A DNA stretch of 64,000 bases from Candidatus Borrarchaeum weybense (GTDB taxonomy: Archaea > Asgardarchaeota > Sifarchaeia > Borrarchaeales > Borrarchaeaceae), in NCBI GenBank assembly GCA_019057385.1, contig JAHQJS010000004.1, positions 364,535 to 428,534 on the forward strand. Direction: 5' to 3'. Position numbers and translations under genes: made by a program. The notes beneath the pieces are model-generated. The model did no database searches. It was not told the origin of the DNA and saw only the letters and a list, made by a program, of their open reading frames with translations. The stretch's first letter is position 1. Every line of letters begins with the position of its first letter. This document shows, piece after piece, positions 36,894-47,400 of this stretch.

Positions 36894-38486
36894 ATATTTC
36901 TCTTCAAATATGCGTTTAATCTTATCCCTTTTTTCTCTTGGCGAAAAAACGAGTATTTTTTCCGATATTTTACTCCTAATACGAAGCAGTTCACGTATAG
37001 GCTCTGCAACTGGCTCGTACGCAATACTTTCTGGGAAAAATCTCCCATTTTCCACTTTTAAAATGGGAATTCTCTGTTCGATCTCTCTGAGTTGTTTTGC
37101 CCTATTTGGTAAGTTGTCTATAATTACATCGCCCTTTACAATTCCTTCTTCTTCGGAAAACGAATCTTCAATCCATTTATTTAATGCGAAGGGTTCCTTA
37201 CTATCTCTTAGTTCAGTAACTTTGTCTCTTGCATCAATAGATAGAGCACCCAACGTAGTTTCATAAGCTTTAACATACAAGCGTCTATTTCTAATTCGAG
37301 TACATAAGTCATATACAAGTTCAGAATCGCTATTTTCTAACCATTGAAGAAAACCTTTGTCATTCATTGAAAGGTATACGGCGCAAAATTCTTCCTTATT
37401 CCAGTCTTCAGTCTCGATTTTCTCATAGATTGCTCTTTGTAACATTTTTTCAGCGCTTCTTACAGTTTTATGAAAATATACTCGATCATACATCCAATCT
37501 CTTGCTAGAACAAAGCTTTCAAAGGCACTAAATCCCTTTTCGCGTATAACAAAATGATATCTTTTTTCTCCTTCAAATTCTCTTTCTATAAAGGCTAATG
37601 ATGCTATAAGTCTGTTGATATCAAAATATCCTAAGTGTACTCCTGTATTATGGGTGTCTCTCAATAAATACTCCATTCGATCAATGTCAAGTGGTGAGGA
37701 AATTAGATCTCTTATTAATCTCAGTGGTGCTTCATCGCAACCCTTTCCTTTAATGATTTCTACAACTTCAGAAGAATCAATGTCTATCGCATGCAACGCT
37801 CTTTTTACCCCATGATCTATCATTAATTCGGAAAAAACTTCATGATTTCCCCAGTTAAGATTTTTCAGGACAAACTCACCAGCATGGCTAAAAGGACCAT
37901 GTCCAACATCATGAAGAATTGCAACAGCTTTAAAGAGGTTGCTAAATTCTTTTTCTAAGAATTCTTCTAGTTTTACAGGCGGTTCTCCTTCAACTCTTAC
38001 ATTCACTTTTTTAAGCATCAAATCAGTGAGATATTTTGTACCTAGAACGTGTGCGAATCTTGTGTGAGTCGCATTTGGATACACTAGATGTGCCATTCCC
38101 AGTTGACAAAAACCTCTTAATCTTTGTATTTCGTATGTGTCGATAAGTACCCTTTCCCATGGTTCCAAAGCAATATTTCCGAAAATAGGGTCATTAACAT
38201 AGAGCTCTTTGAATCTCTCCTTTTCTAAAAGTTCGCATTCTTTTAGATAACAGTTGTATTGCTTGATGAAATGTCCTTTTTTTATATTTGGATTTGATAC
38301 ACTTAGTCTTCCATTGATAACGTCCATCTGTTCTTTTGCGGAGGAATCAAGAGGCGTTTGTGTATCAATTATTCCTTGAAGGAAATTTTGATCTCCTGGA
38401 CTTAAATTTTCAATGTCGCAATCTCTCAATTTAAACATCCTTGCAATCTTAAAGCGATTTTTATCAAAAGGTGCTGATTCGCTCAC
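36882..38486 (-). CDS. HD-domain phosphohydrolase (SAMHD1/dGTPase-like, YwfO type)
   Basis: 534 aa. THTRFAHVLGT (H146), LHDVGHGPFSH (H192, D193) and LDIDRMEYLLRD give the metal-binding residues of the HD phosphohydrolase class. Related enzymes hydrolyse dNTPs or similar nucleotides and can restrict viruses by removing DNA precursors. The gene converges on the YwgA-like gene. Confidence 0.8.
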   Translation of the reverse strand: MSESAPFDKNRFKIARMFKLRDCDIENLSPGDQNFLQGIIDTQTPLDSSAKEQMDVINGRLSVSNPNIKKGHFIKQYNCYLKECELLEKERFKELYVNDPIFGNIALEPWERVLIDTYEIQRLRGFCQLGMAHLVYPNATHTRFAHVLGTKYLTDLMLKKVNVRVEGEPPVKLEEFLEKEFSNLFKAVAILHDVGHGPFSHAGEFVLKNLNWGNHEVFSELMIDHGVKRALHAIDIDSSEVVEIIKGKGCDEAPLRLIRDLISSPLDIDRMEYLLRDTHNTGVHLGYFDINRLIASLAFIEREFEGEKRYHFVIREKGFSAFESFVLARDWMYDRVYFHKTVRSAEKMLQRAIYEKIETEDWNKEEFCAVYLSMNDKGFLQWLENSDSELVYDLCTRIRNRRLYVKAYETTLGALSIDARDKVTELRDSKEPFALNKWIEDSFSEEEGIVKGDVIIDNLPNRAKQLREIEQRIPILKVENGRFFPESIAYEPVAEPIRELLRIRSKISEKILVFSPREKRDKIKRIFEEKYLLR

Positions 38487-38544
38487 ATTTATCCCTTTTC
38501 CTTAATTCATTAGAACCAAAACCAAAACCAAAACAGTACAGCTA

Positions 38545-39252
38545 TTACATTTTAATGTTTCCTGATATTTTATAAACGGCGATCTCTTGTTCTTTTCTCT
38601 CGACTTTGTCTTTTTTAATAATTCTAAATCCTCTCCTATCCCTCGCTAGAATCATATCTTCAGGCAAATTGCTAAAGATGCTGAGAATGCTATGTTGTTT
38701 TAGAGGTTCTTCACTTTGCAAACTCGCAAATGAATAGAATAGTTCTTTTCGTTGTTTTAATTCATGTAAAATTTGCTCTCTAAATTTATCTATTAAATCC
38801 GAAGTAATTAAAATCCCTGTATCATACTCAGGCAAATTAGTGCTCAGTATAGATTCAATATGAACTTCTTCAAGTTTGAACTCCAAATTTGTTAAGAAAG
38901 GAGGATTTACACGGATAGTTAGTGTACCGCTGGGATAGTGATGAGATCGAACTAGTTCTCCTATTTGGGAGATAATTATTGCCTGAATGTCCTGTTTATC
39001 TAAAGAATTAATTACACCATATTCAAGCATAAAATAGTGAATTGTTCTAAGAAAAGCCTGATAAATATGCAAAAGTTGACGGAAAGTATGCCCTTCTTCA
39101 AGAAGCTCAACCTGATCTAAGATCTTCTTAATTTCCTGTAACATCTTCTCGATTTCTTCGATAGACAGCTGGCTAGAATGTTGACACATCTCTCTAAGGG
39201 CTTCTTCAATTTCGTTCATTCTGTCCCATAATTCTAATTCTGAGTGCGACAA
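38545..39252 (-). CDS. Unrecognised 235-aa protein, last gene of the SMC-linked operon
   Basis: The first 100 residues are strongly helical and heptad-like (IEKMLQEIKKILDQVELLEEG), followed by a mixed region. No enzyme motif is seen. It is the last of five minus-strand genes (43316 down to 38545), 30 bases after the winged-helix gene. A kleisin-like or adaptor role for the SMC protein would fit its size and helical start, but is only a guess. Confidence 0.5.
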   Translation of the reverse strand: MSHSELELWDRMNEIEEALREMCQHSSQLSIEEIEKMLQEIKKILDQVELLEEGHTFRQLLHIYQAFLRTIHYFMLEYGVINSLDKQDIQAIIISQIGELVRSHHYPSGTLTIRVNPPFLTNLEFKLEEVHIESILSTNLPEYDTGILITSDLIDKFREQILHELKQRKELFYSFASLQSEEPLKQHSILSIFSNLPEDMILARDRRGFRIIKKDKVERKEQEIAVYKISGNIKM

Positions 39253-39282
39253 TAATATGTAGCCTCCAAATTACGTGATCTA

Positions 39283-39873
39283 TTATTGTCCAGGCGGTAG
39301 AGATGCTTCAACTTCTGTTCCGATAAGAAGAGTATTTCGGATCATGGAGGTAATTTTGGAGATCCCCTCTTCATCAAATTCGAGAAAGAACGTTGGACCA
39401 TACTCAAAGCGTAATGGATTGGTACTTGGTTTATAGAGTAACCCCCGTGAAACTAAGAATTCTACATGATTGCGGATTTTCGAGATAATCACTGCCCCTT
39501 CGCGCAGTTCCTTTTCTAGTTCACTCCACAGTACAGGTTCTTTACGCTGCTCTCTTAACGTAATAAAAACCCCTAGAACAAAGGCTTGTGATTCACTGAG
39601 ATAAGATCCAAGTTTTTGTTGAGAAATACAAGTAAGATAATAGTTGTTATCATAACTATAAATCTGTAGGGTGAATTCGAGGAGAGTAAGGCGCTTTTGG
39701 AGATGTTCAAGCAGTTGGCGTAGTATTTTAGGGGTTTTGCATGCTTCTTGTAGGGGTTGTAATGGAATTCCTCGAAGTACTGTGATAATTTGTTGATTCT
39801 TATCACGAATAATGGTTTCTCTAAATAATAGGGGGATTATGGTTCTGATTAGGAGTTTTTCTGTAAAGGTCAT
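39283..39873 (-). CDS. Small winged-helix protein, possible KITE/ScpB-like SMC partner
   Basis: 196 aa. The central part (SESQAFVLGVFITLREQ, then LWSELEKELREG and HVEFLVSRGLLYK) reads as a winged helix. Size and neighbourhood with an SMC gene suggest a tandem-winged-helix (KITE) SMC accessory protein such as ScpB or MukE, but the sequence match is weak. Its start overlaps the nuclease stop by 4 bases. Confidence 0.45.
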   Translation of the reverse strand: MTFTEKLLIRTIIPLLFRETIIRDKNQQIITVLRGIPLQPLQEACKTPKILRQLLEHLQKRLTLLEFTLQIYSYDNNYYLTCISQQKLGSYLSESQAFVLGVFITLREQRKEPVLWSELEKELREGAVIISKIRNHVEFLVSRGLLYKPSTNPLRFEYGPTFFLEFDEEGISKITSMIRNTLLIGTEVEASLPPGQ

Positions 39874-40676
39874 GCGCTCACCTCAGTTAACGCTCCAACA
39901 CGTATCCAATTCTCTTTAAAAGCATCACCAAGCGTTTTGTGGCTACGGGGAAGTCTAACTGTGAGATCAATAATCTCATAGTCATGATATTGTTTTAAGA
40001 GCATGTCAACAGCCTTAATTTTTGAGAAATCAAAGTATGATGCAATATATCCTGCAGGTGGGTAATATATTGTCATCATAGGTAAACTATAATGCCCAGT
40101 GATAAGTTTGGGACGGATGTCCACTGTATAAGATTTTTCTGGGTTCTGGAAGTTGTTTATTACACAGAGGTAGGAGTATAGTGTAGTCTGTACTAAATCC
40201 TCGATCTGCCACATAGGTGGCTTAAGCAAATTGCTTTTTACTTCGAGAATCCTGTGGATACCCCCAAGTTGATAATAACAGTCTGCCTGTCCAGTAATAA
40301 TAAGAAGATCAGGAATCCAATATTCTTCAGAGAGTTGAACTGACCATCTTTGAGGTGCTGGTGACGATGAGGGTAGCAACTCAATATGCGCCCTAATATA
40401 CTCAGGCAACTCTTTAGTTAGGAAATGTAGCATGTATTCTTGTGGAACGCCTGCACTTAACAAGAAATCTACCAAAGCACTTCTCTGTAGATATTTGAAA
40501 ACATCTTTTGGTTGAAGTTTTTGAGTTAAGATCTGAACGAAAATGTCTTCAACTAATCTTCCCCACATGCCTTGTACATGCCGAGGGTATGCCACACTCT
40601 CTTTTCGAGTATGAAAATGATAGGTGTTCTGAAGAAACGAACGTAAAGCGCTAACCGTGACGTTTTGAAGAATCAT
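39870..40676 (-). CDS. PD-(D/E)XK nuclease (Cas4/RecB-like)
   Basis: 268 aa. Motifs: GRLVEDIF near residue 39, GQADCYY with D132, ILEVKSN with E145 and K147, and QTTLYSY (Q163, Y167), the order of RecB/Cas4-type nucleases. The four cysteines of the Cas4 Fe-S cluster are not present. Probably a DNA nuclease. It overlaps both neighbours by 4 bases, so it is translated with them. Confidence 0.75.
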   Translation of the reverse strand: MILQNVTVSALRSFLQNTYHFHTRKESVAYPRHVQGMWGRLVEDIFVQILTQKLQPKDVFKYLQRSALVDFLLSAGVPQEYMLHFLTKELPEYIRAHIELLPSSSPAPQRWSVQLSEEYWIPDLLIITGQADCYYQLGGIHRILEVKSNLLKPPMWQIEDLVQTTLYSYLCVINNFQNPEKSYTVDIRPKLITGHYSLPMMTIYYPPAGYIASYFDFSKIKAVDMLLKQYHDYEIIDLTVRLPRSHKTLGDAFKENWIRVGALTEVSA

Positions 40677-41896
40677 ATCTCAGTTCTCCCATAGGCTCTT
40701 CTATAGAAGCGTTCAATTTCTCTATAAGACCCTAACGTTTGGTCAGTTAGAGGTTCACGATGATAATGATATGCTAATTGTAAAATGTCAGCTTCGGTGC
40801 TGTATACGGTTTTTTGAGAAGATCCATTTAAAGCTTGGAATGTGTACTTAGACAGTTCCTCAATTAGGTGTTTAACCATGTTTTCTGTGCTGTCGTAAAG
40901 TTTATTCAGATGGTAAAGATTTTTCTTCTGAAAGGTCTTTGTATGGTTTTTGCGGGCCTTAACAAGCCTTTTTAGCAAATTTGAGGTGTTATAGACGCCT
41001 TCAAGACGGTTTTTCCATTCATTTAGAGCGTTCTTAAAGGCTTCATCCTTTGATTTAGCGATCAGTTCTGATACTTCGGGAGCAGGATTAATATCTTTTC
41101 GAGCTGCATATTGAATTTGATATCCTATAGCTGCTTCAACGGTTTTATAATCGAAACTGCTAAACTTCATTGTTAATTCTTCGATCAGAGCTTTTAAATC
41201 TCGAATCATGTGTAAATTTAGTAATTCCAGCCTTATAAATTCGTAGAATCGCTTCAGTTGTTGATCTGGGAGCGTAAGAATTTTCTCATACCCTTCCATG
41301 TAGAACTGAAGGTAGTTCTTTTTTGAATCTGAGTCCGTAAGGAACTCAATTAAACGATATGGCTCCTCTTCTAGGACAACTTGTCTACCACGGTCTGTTT
41401 TTTCTTTGAAAAACATCAAATTTAAAGTCATATTTTTTAACGCTTTGAAGGCACGATACCCACTTGGTCGAGGCAGTCCAACTACTGAAATCAAATATGC
41501 TGGAGAATATCGATATGTCATATATCTATGCTGACTATTCCTTACTGGTGGAATGAGTAAATCTTCTTTTGATACAAGGTTGTACGTTTCCTTATCTGCT
41601 TTGAGGATTGGTGATAGAACTCCGATTAATTTTAGATCCTGTAATATCCTTGGTTCTTGGTTAAAATCAACTGGAAACTCGTCTCTATTCAAAGGTATGA
41701 CATAATCACGTTGATTTTTAACGAGGAAACCTAGTAACTCAGGAAAATTAACGTTAATATTGAAAAATACTTCTGCAGCAAGCATCATGCCTCCAAAAAT
41801 AAGGCGTGTAGACTTTTGGGCCATAACGCCATTAATATAGTCTTGAACTGCGCGAATTCTCGTTTTTTCATCTTTTTTGGTAATTTTACTAGGCAT
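40673..41896 (-). CDS. Unrecognised 407-aa protein of the SMC-linked operon
   Basis: Soluble and largely helical. Stretches include RYMTYRYSPAYLISVVGLPR and a Lys-rich region around 290-330. No catalytic motif is seen. It starts within the end of the upstream 475-aa gene (8-base overlap) and ends within the nuclease start (4 bases), so it is a co-translated component. Confidence 0.55.
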   Translation of the reverse strand: MPSKITKKDEKTRIRAVQDYINGVMAQKSTRLIFGGMMLAAEVFFNINVNFPELLGFLVKNQRDYVIPLNRDEFPVDFNQEPRILQDLKLIGVLSPILKADKETYNLVSKEDLLIPPVRNSQHRYMTYRYSPAYLISVVGLPRPSGYRAFKALKNMTLNLMFFKEKTDRGRQVVLEEEPYRLIEFLTDSDSKKNYLQFYMEGYEKILTLPDQQLKRFYEFIRLELLNLHMIRDLKALIEELTMKFSSFDYKTVEAAIGYQIQYAARKDINPAPEVSELIAKSKDEAFKNALNEWKNRLEGVYNTSNLLKRLVKARKNHTKTFQKKNLYHLNKLYDSTENMVKHLIEELSKYTFQALNGSSQKTVYSTEADILQLAYHYHREPLTDQTLGSYREIERFYRRAYGRTEI

Positions 41897-43316
41897 TTAC
41901 TTCCACATCCTCTTTATATTTTATGAAATGATTATAATAAGCCTCCTGAACGTTCTTATAAATCTTACAGAGATGATATTCACTAGATATTCTGGGATAA
42001 CGGTGATCGGCATGAAGGAAGTTGGTATAGAAAACTCCATTAACTTGCCATGCAAGAAAAGATCTTAATTTTTTATCACTGGTAAAGACTGAAGAGAACC
42101 GTTCTTTTGCCATTGAACTGAAAATACGTGAAATAAGAAGTCCTAAGCCCCAGATTAACTGTCGGAATCTTATGGTACTCGTTGAAAAACGCGAAATCAG
42201 GCGCCGTGCATCTTTACTTGCTTGCTGTGCCCCTTGCTCTAGATGATCAGTTACAATAACTGCAGCGAAATAAATCGCTAAATAGGCACTCCAACTTGTC
42301 ACAAATGCGCTTGAAAGCATTCCACGGACATATCCATGAATAAGAAGTGCTGTAGTTAGAGTTTTTACGTCATATTGATCAATAAAGTCTTTTAAAACCT
42401 CTGGAAGGCGAATCCATAATGTTGAAGAAGCGCCAGAATCTGGCGGTTCATCTGTACTTGGCTTATGGGTGCTTCTAATGGAAATAATGCCGAAATCCTG
42501 CAGCCTCGTCCTCAGAGTATCTTCCCGAGTTTCTTTTGTAAGTGCTTCCAGTAATGGAATTTCTTGAGCATCTACCCAGTCAAACCATTGATTCACATCT
42601 GCGATTGTACCTCGCTCTGGGTCTTCTTCATCCTCATCTATGTCATTTTGGCGTGCTCGATCATCTATATGTTCGATAATGGCATTAAGATACTGTTTCC
42701 ATCGATGAGGATCACCTCCAGGTGAACCCGGTTGGTCATGAGCCAAGGGTACACTAGTTGTCATATCTAGACGCGGTCTTTCCTCTGAACGCATGATACG
42801 CGAGAAAGATTCCAGCAGATCTTGATTTTTGATGATATATTCAAAAATCTCTCTATCATCTTTTGTTGGTTGTTTGATCCAGTTTACGTTCTTACGGGCG
42901 TTTATTAAGGCATCAGGCTCGATAATTTCATCCTTTGGGTCCACGTGATCTCCAAGTTTCCGATTCCAGAAGAATTGATTTCGTAAAACGTTGAAATATT
43001 TGGTTACATGCTCTGTGATTTTTTGTTTTTGGCAGTATTCTGTAAATTCTTGGTATATCTTGCTATATGGCTGTGCAGTAGGTGCTTTTTTAAATATAGC
43101 TTGAAATTTCTGGGCAAAATTATCGTATGCTTCTGATCTTCGCAATAAAGTAGAAAAAAAAGGTTTTAGCGGGTCATGTCCTTCTGATCTCTGTTTTCCT
43201 AGAGTAAACAAGGTGTACTGATAATTGCCAATTACTTGGTATAGTAAATATGGGATACTATCTGGAATGCTCTTTCTCAATCTTAGGCTAAAGATGTTTG
43301 GATACGGTCTCACCAA
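41889..43316 (-). CDS. Unrecognised 475-aa protein, first gene of the SMC-linked minus-strand operon
   Basis: Largely helical. A Pro/Asp-rich linker near residues 190-240 (including DIDEDEEDPERG) separates two halves; the second has a moderately hydrophobic stretch (WSAYLAIYFAAVIVT). I do not recognise it. It is divergent from the AAA+ gene across a 196-base gap and leads the five-gene operon. Confidence 0.55.
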   Translation of the reverse strand: MVRPYPNIFSLRLRKSIPDSIPYLLYQVIGNYQYTLFTLGKQRSEGHDPLKPFFSTLLRRSEAYDNFAQKFQAIFKKAPTAQPYSKIYQEFTEYCQKQKITEHVTKYFNVLRNQFFWNRKLGDHVDPKDEIIEPDALINARKNVNWIKQPTKDDREIFEYIIKNQDLLESFSRIMRSEERPRLDMTTSVPLAHDQPGSPGGDPHRWKQYLNAIIEHIDDRARQNDIDEDEEDPERGTIADVNQWFDWVDAQEIPLLEALTKETREDTLRTRLQDFGIISIRSTHKPSTDEPPDSGASSTLWIRLPEVLKDFIDQYDVKTLTTALLIHGYVRGMLSSAFVTSWSAYLAIYFAAVIVTDHLEQGAQQASKDARRLISRFSTSTIRFRQLIWGLGLLISRIFSSMAKERFSSVFTSDKKLRSFLAWQVNGVFYTNFLHADHRYPRISSEYHLCKIYKNVQEAYYNHFIKYKEDVEVNA

Positions 43317-43512
43317 TCTCTATCACAACCTTAATCTTGTTTTTTCTTACTACAACGTGATGCTATCCTAGATGGTTTCATGCTATTTCTCATATATTGT
43401 TTCTAGAATAAGAAAGTATTTATATCATAACTAGTCCATTACATATATCATGGATAGTTTCACCTATATAAAGATATTGAAAGGAAATGCAGAAGCTTAA
43501 GAGGGATTCACA
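43317..43512. promoter_or_regulatory. Divergent promoter of the SMC/AAA+/nuclease locus
   Basis: A TATA-like element for the plus strand (AAGTATTTATATC) lies about 43416-43428 and another for the minus strand (ATATATGAG read in reverse) near 43390-43400. Both gene blocks start from this 196-base gap, which supports one functional unit under joint control. Confidence 0.45.
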
Positions 43513-44442
43513 ATGGAATTTGAATACGGAGAGATTTATCCTTTTGACGAAGAAGGAGTTAACTATTCTGGTACGAGTTGGTATGAACTGGTCGGGCTAG
43601 ACACGGCAAAACAAAAACTTGAACAGTTTGTAAAGGCAATATTGCAGCAATCCTTTTTTGAAGATACACGACTTCCCTTTAGACCCTCTATTCTTTTACA
43701 GGGTCCCCCTGGTACAGGAAAGACCGCTCTTACTCTTGCTTTTGGTCAAAAAGAAAAATTCCCCATTATTATCTTGCTTACTACTAAAATTATCCGCGCA
43801 AAACTAGGTCAATCGGGGGAAAATCTAAGTAATGCCTTTGCGTACGTCAAAGATTATGCTATTCAGAGAAAAAAACCATTGATATTGTTCATCGATGAAT
43901 TTGACTCTTTCGCTCGCCAACGGGATGACGTACAAGAAATAGGTGAGATTAAGCGGTTGGTTAATTCGTTATTAACTGAATTAGATGTTTTAATCGCCCA
44001 ACATAAGAATATTATTCTCATTGCAGCTACTAATCATGCTAACACCATTGATAGGGCCGCATTCCGAAGATTTGCTATTCAAATTGATTTTACTATTCCA
44101 GCACCTGAGTTACGTCATCATATTTGGAGTGAGTTTCACCGTAGAATTCAGTTAAGAATTCCAGAGTGTAAGTGGGATCTTGACACATTAGTGGAACGAA
44201 CTGAAGGATATACTGCAGCTGATATCGAGCGTATCGTTCTTAGCGCAGCTATCGAATACATACATCAGGATCTCGACACAATCAATACGGAATTGCTTCT
44301 CCAACAATTAAGGTATGTGACACCCACATCCAAGCACATGGGCAAGGAAGAATTGTCTGATCTTTTAGACCTAGATAGTATTGATCTCCGCAAGATTAAA
44401 GGAATTACCGATGGATTTAAGACTCAAGCAAGTCGTTTATAA
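43513..44442 (+). CDS. AAA+ ATPase (FtsH/VPS4/spastin-like class)
   Basis: 309 aa with one AAA+ module: Walker A GPPGTGKT near residue 64, Walker B ILFIDEFDS near 125, sensor AATNHAN, Arg finger region IDRAAFRRF, and a helical lid with EGYTAADIERIVL. No protease or membrane part. It is a likely remodelling motor for a neighbouring protein, and is directly followed by the SMC gene. Confidence 0.85.
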   Translation: MEFEYGEIYPFDEEGVNYSGTSWYELVGLDTAKQKLEQFVKAILQQSFFEDTRLPFRPSILLQGPPGTGKTALTLAFGQKEKFPIIILLTTKIIRAKLGQSGENLSNAFAYVKDYAIQRKKPLILFIDEFDSFARQRDDVQEIGEIKRLVNSLLTELDVLIAQHKNIILIAATNHANTIDRAAFRRFAIQIDFTIPAPELRHHIWSEFHRRIQLRIPECKWDLDTLVERTEGYTAADIERIVLSAAIEYIHQDLDTINTELLLQQLRYVTPTSKHMGKEELSDLLDLDSIDLRKIKGITDGFKTQASRL

Positions 44443-44476
44443 CTCTCTTTTGTGGAAAGTAACGGACGCCAAGAGT

Positions 44477-47400
44477 ATGAGTTCAAAAGAAAGCTTAAAA
44501 ACAGCGAACTTCCAAGACATGTATCTGGTTTTAAAAGCTGTCGAAGTAAACAATTTCGGAATACATAAGCATTTAACAATGTCCTTTGAGAAACCTATCA
44601 ACTTAATTGTTGGGGCAAACGCAGTTGGAAAAACTACACTCTTAGATGCTGTTAGCATTGCTTTAGGTGGAGAGAGTGATCGCTACGGGACTCTCAAAGA
44701 TTTAGTAGGTTATGTTGGACCCGCGGGAGACAAAGCTTCAGTAACAGTGTACTTGAGAAATCCGTCTAATGAGAACAAAAATCACCCACTTGTTGACTAT
44801 GGAATATATACGAACTACGTGAAAGAAGAATTAAAAATTGAGGTCACAATCACCCGAGATTCAGTTTACTGGCAAGTAAATGATCGACAAAAAAAGCATG
44901 GCCGACAAGAAATTCGGAAGATGCTTCAAAGTGCAACCATTCGGATAGATATGTCTGATGAGATTTTGTTTACACGTAAAGACACGATTGATAAGTTCAT
45001 GAGCGGAAGTCCTGTCGAACAGTTCCAACAAATTCTCACTTCTCTTAAACTCGCGAACTTACAGGAAGATATCCAAAACACTCAAGGTGAAGTCAAGAAT
45101 TTACAAAATAAACTCCCGGAATTAGATTATCGACGGAAAAGTCTTGAGAAGGATCTTGAAGTAGCTAAACAGTTGAAAGAACAATATGAGCGAAAGTTTG
45201 ACTTATTAGACCAAAAAGCAAGATTAACAAACATCTTGAACTGGATAGAGTATAATGAATGGCAAACACGACTAATAGAGTTAGATGAGCAGACAACTCT
45301 CTTAAAAAAAGATCTTGAGGAGTTACAACACGAATACCAAGAAATAGAAACTCAATCTAAGCAAAACAAACGAAATGAGCAGTTATTACAAGACCAGCTA
45401 AACGAGATGCAAACAAGGCTGACAGATTTAACCCGCCAAAATGAGGAGAGACTCCGAAATATCGGCTTAATAAAAGAAGATATTGCTGGGAAGGAGGCGG
45501 AACACCGTATCAAAGATCAGTACCTTCAAGAAAATGTTCAAAGACAGGAAAATTTGCAAAAAATCTACCAAGAAGAAATTATTAAAGGCTCTCTCTTGTC
45601 ATTAGAAGATTGGAAGAATTCTAAACCATTAATTGAGGAAAAAAGACGTGCACTAAAAGACTTACAGCAAAAAGATATACAGGCACTACAGACATGCAAT
45701 AGCCGGTTATCACATCTTGCCACACGGATCAAGCGGTATGATACGCAGGAAAATCAAATACTCAATGAGTTAGCTAAACTGAATCAAACTGTAACAAGTG
45801 GAACAAAATTTAATGCTGGGGAACACCATGTATTAGCACTACGCCGAGCCTTGGATCAGCTTCTTTGGGGGAAAAAAGTTACAAAACCGCTATTTCAGGA
45901 GATTTTTATAAAACCTGATGGCGAACTCTGGGAAGGAGCCATAAATCATGCGCTTGGGGGATTGCGTTCATATGTTCTAGCTAAGGATGCGGCAACAATT
46001 AATCAATTGAGAGAGTACATGGAACAGAACAATTTCAGTGTTTGGGTCGCACGTTTACCCAAAATAGCAAATATTCCAACTAGATCACTACAATCTCTTC
46101 CTGAAAACTTAAAAGATCTTATAGTAGGCTGGATTGACGATTTTTTGGAGTTTGATGATCCATTTATTGCTACCTATCTTTTAGCGAGAACTCGCGCACT
46201 TCTGGTAAAGAGTAATGCTTCCGCCACTGAACTCTTAGAACTGGCTAAAATAACGGGCGCAGACGTGTACACTGCGCAACCCTCGGTATTTAAACCTGAT
46301 GGACGCTTCCGCACGAACGTCCGAACCTCCTACTCATTAGGAAAAAGAACTGATAATATCGAGAAAGTCATAGAACTTCAAACAAAATTAGAGCACATCA
46401 AAAATGAACGCGCAAAATTAATAGACCAGCGTTTAAAGATTCTTGAAAAAAAGGCAGAGCTTCAGGATAAGCAAGCTCAATTGCAAGAACAAATCGATGC
46501 ATTACAAGATCAAATCACTCACATGGCCAAGAAGGATCCTACATCGATACTGAAATCTATTGAAGAACTAGACAAAACGATTAAGGAGCAACATAAAGAA
46601 ATTGAGCGAATAGCAGAAGAGTTAGAAAGCACTAAGACTCGATTAAAGCCATTAACAGAGAATACCTTCATTGAGGAAATTAAATACCTTAATAATGAGA
46701 TCCCTAAAATTCAAGAACAGATTGGGGGATATAGAACTCACGACCAAGTTCTTGAAAATCGTTTAATTGAATTAAAGTCAAAAATTGAAACTATGAAAGC
46801 CGAATATCAAGATATTGAAAGAGATCTAGAGCTCCGCCGCAGTAAAGTTGCACAATATAAAGAAAGCTTGGTCGATCCTGCCCCAAAACGCCTTCCACCC
46901 AAAACAAAAGTTCTGAGAGAAATTTATGAAATTGATGGTGCTGTAAATCAAATCACAGCCACTGCTTATGATGTAGAGCAGTACGAGAAACTAGAGAAAT
47001 ATTATCAAGAAACAGGACAAGATATTGAGAGAGTTTCACAAGCACTAGATGAAACTAGACAGCAACTTGAAGATTACTATCAAGAATGGAAACAACGAGT
47101 CAAGTTTGTTCTTCAACAGCTTCAGGATGTGGCGAACTTTTTACTATCTCCTTTCATTCAGGTTAGATGCTCTACAACTAATTCCTTGGATATGAAACAG
47201 ATTGGTCTAAAAGTAGAGTTTACTAACAAGACGAATGGAAACGAGAAATATGAACTTTATCATGTGGCTTCCGGTGGTGAGCGTGCTTTAATCACTCAAT
47301 CATTGTTCTTAGCTTTACATACGCTGAATCGAAGTTCTCCTATCCACATTGTCGATGAATTTACTCAACGTTTGGACGAAAAATATCGCGGTCACGCCTT

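Noticed and set aside
39870..40676. Calling the nuclease Cas4
   Set aside because: The Cas4 Fe-S cysteines are missing, and the gene belongs to the SMC locus rather than to the Cas1-like module.
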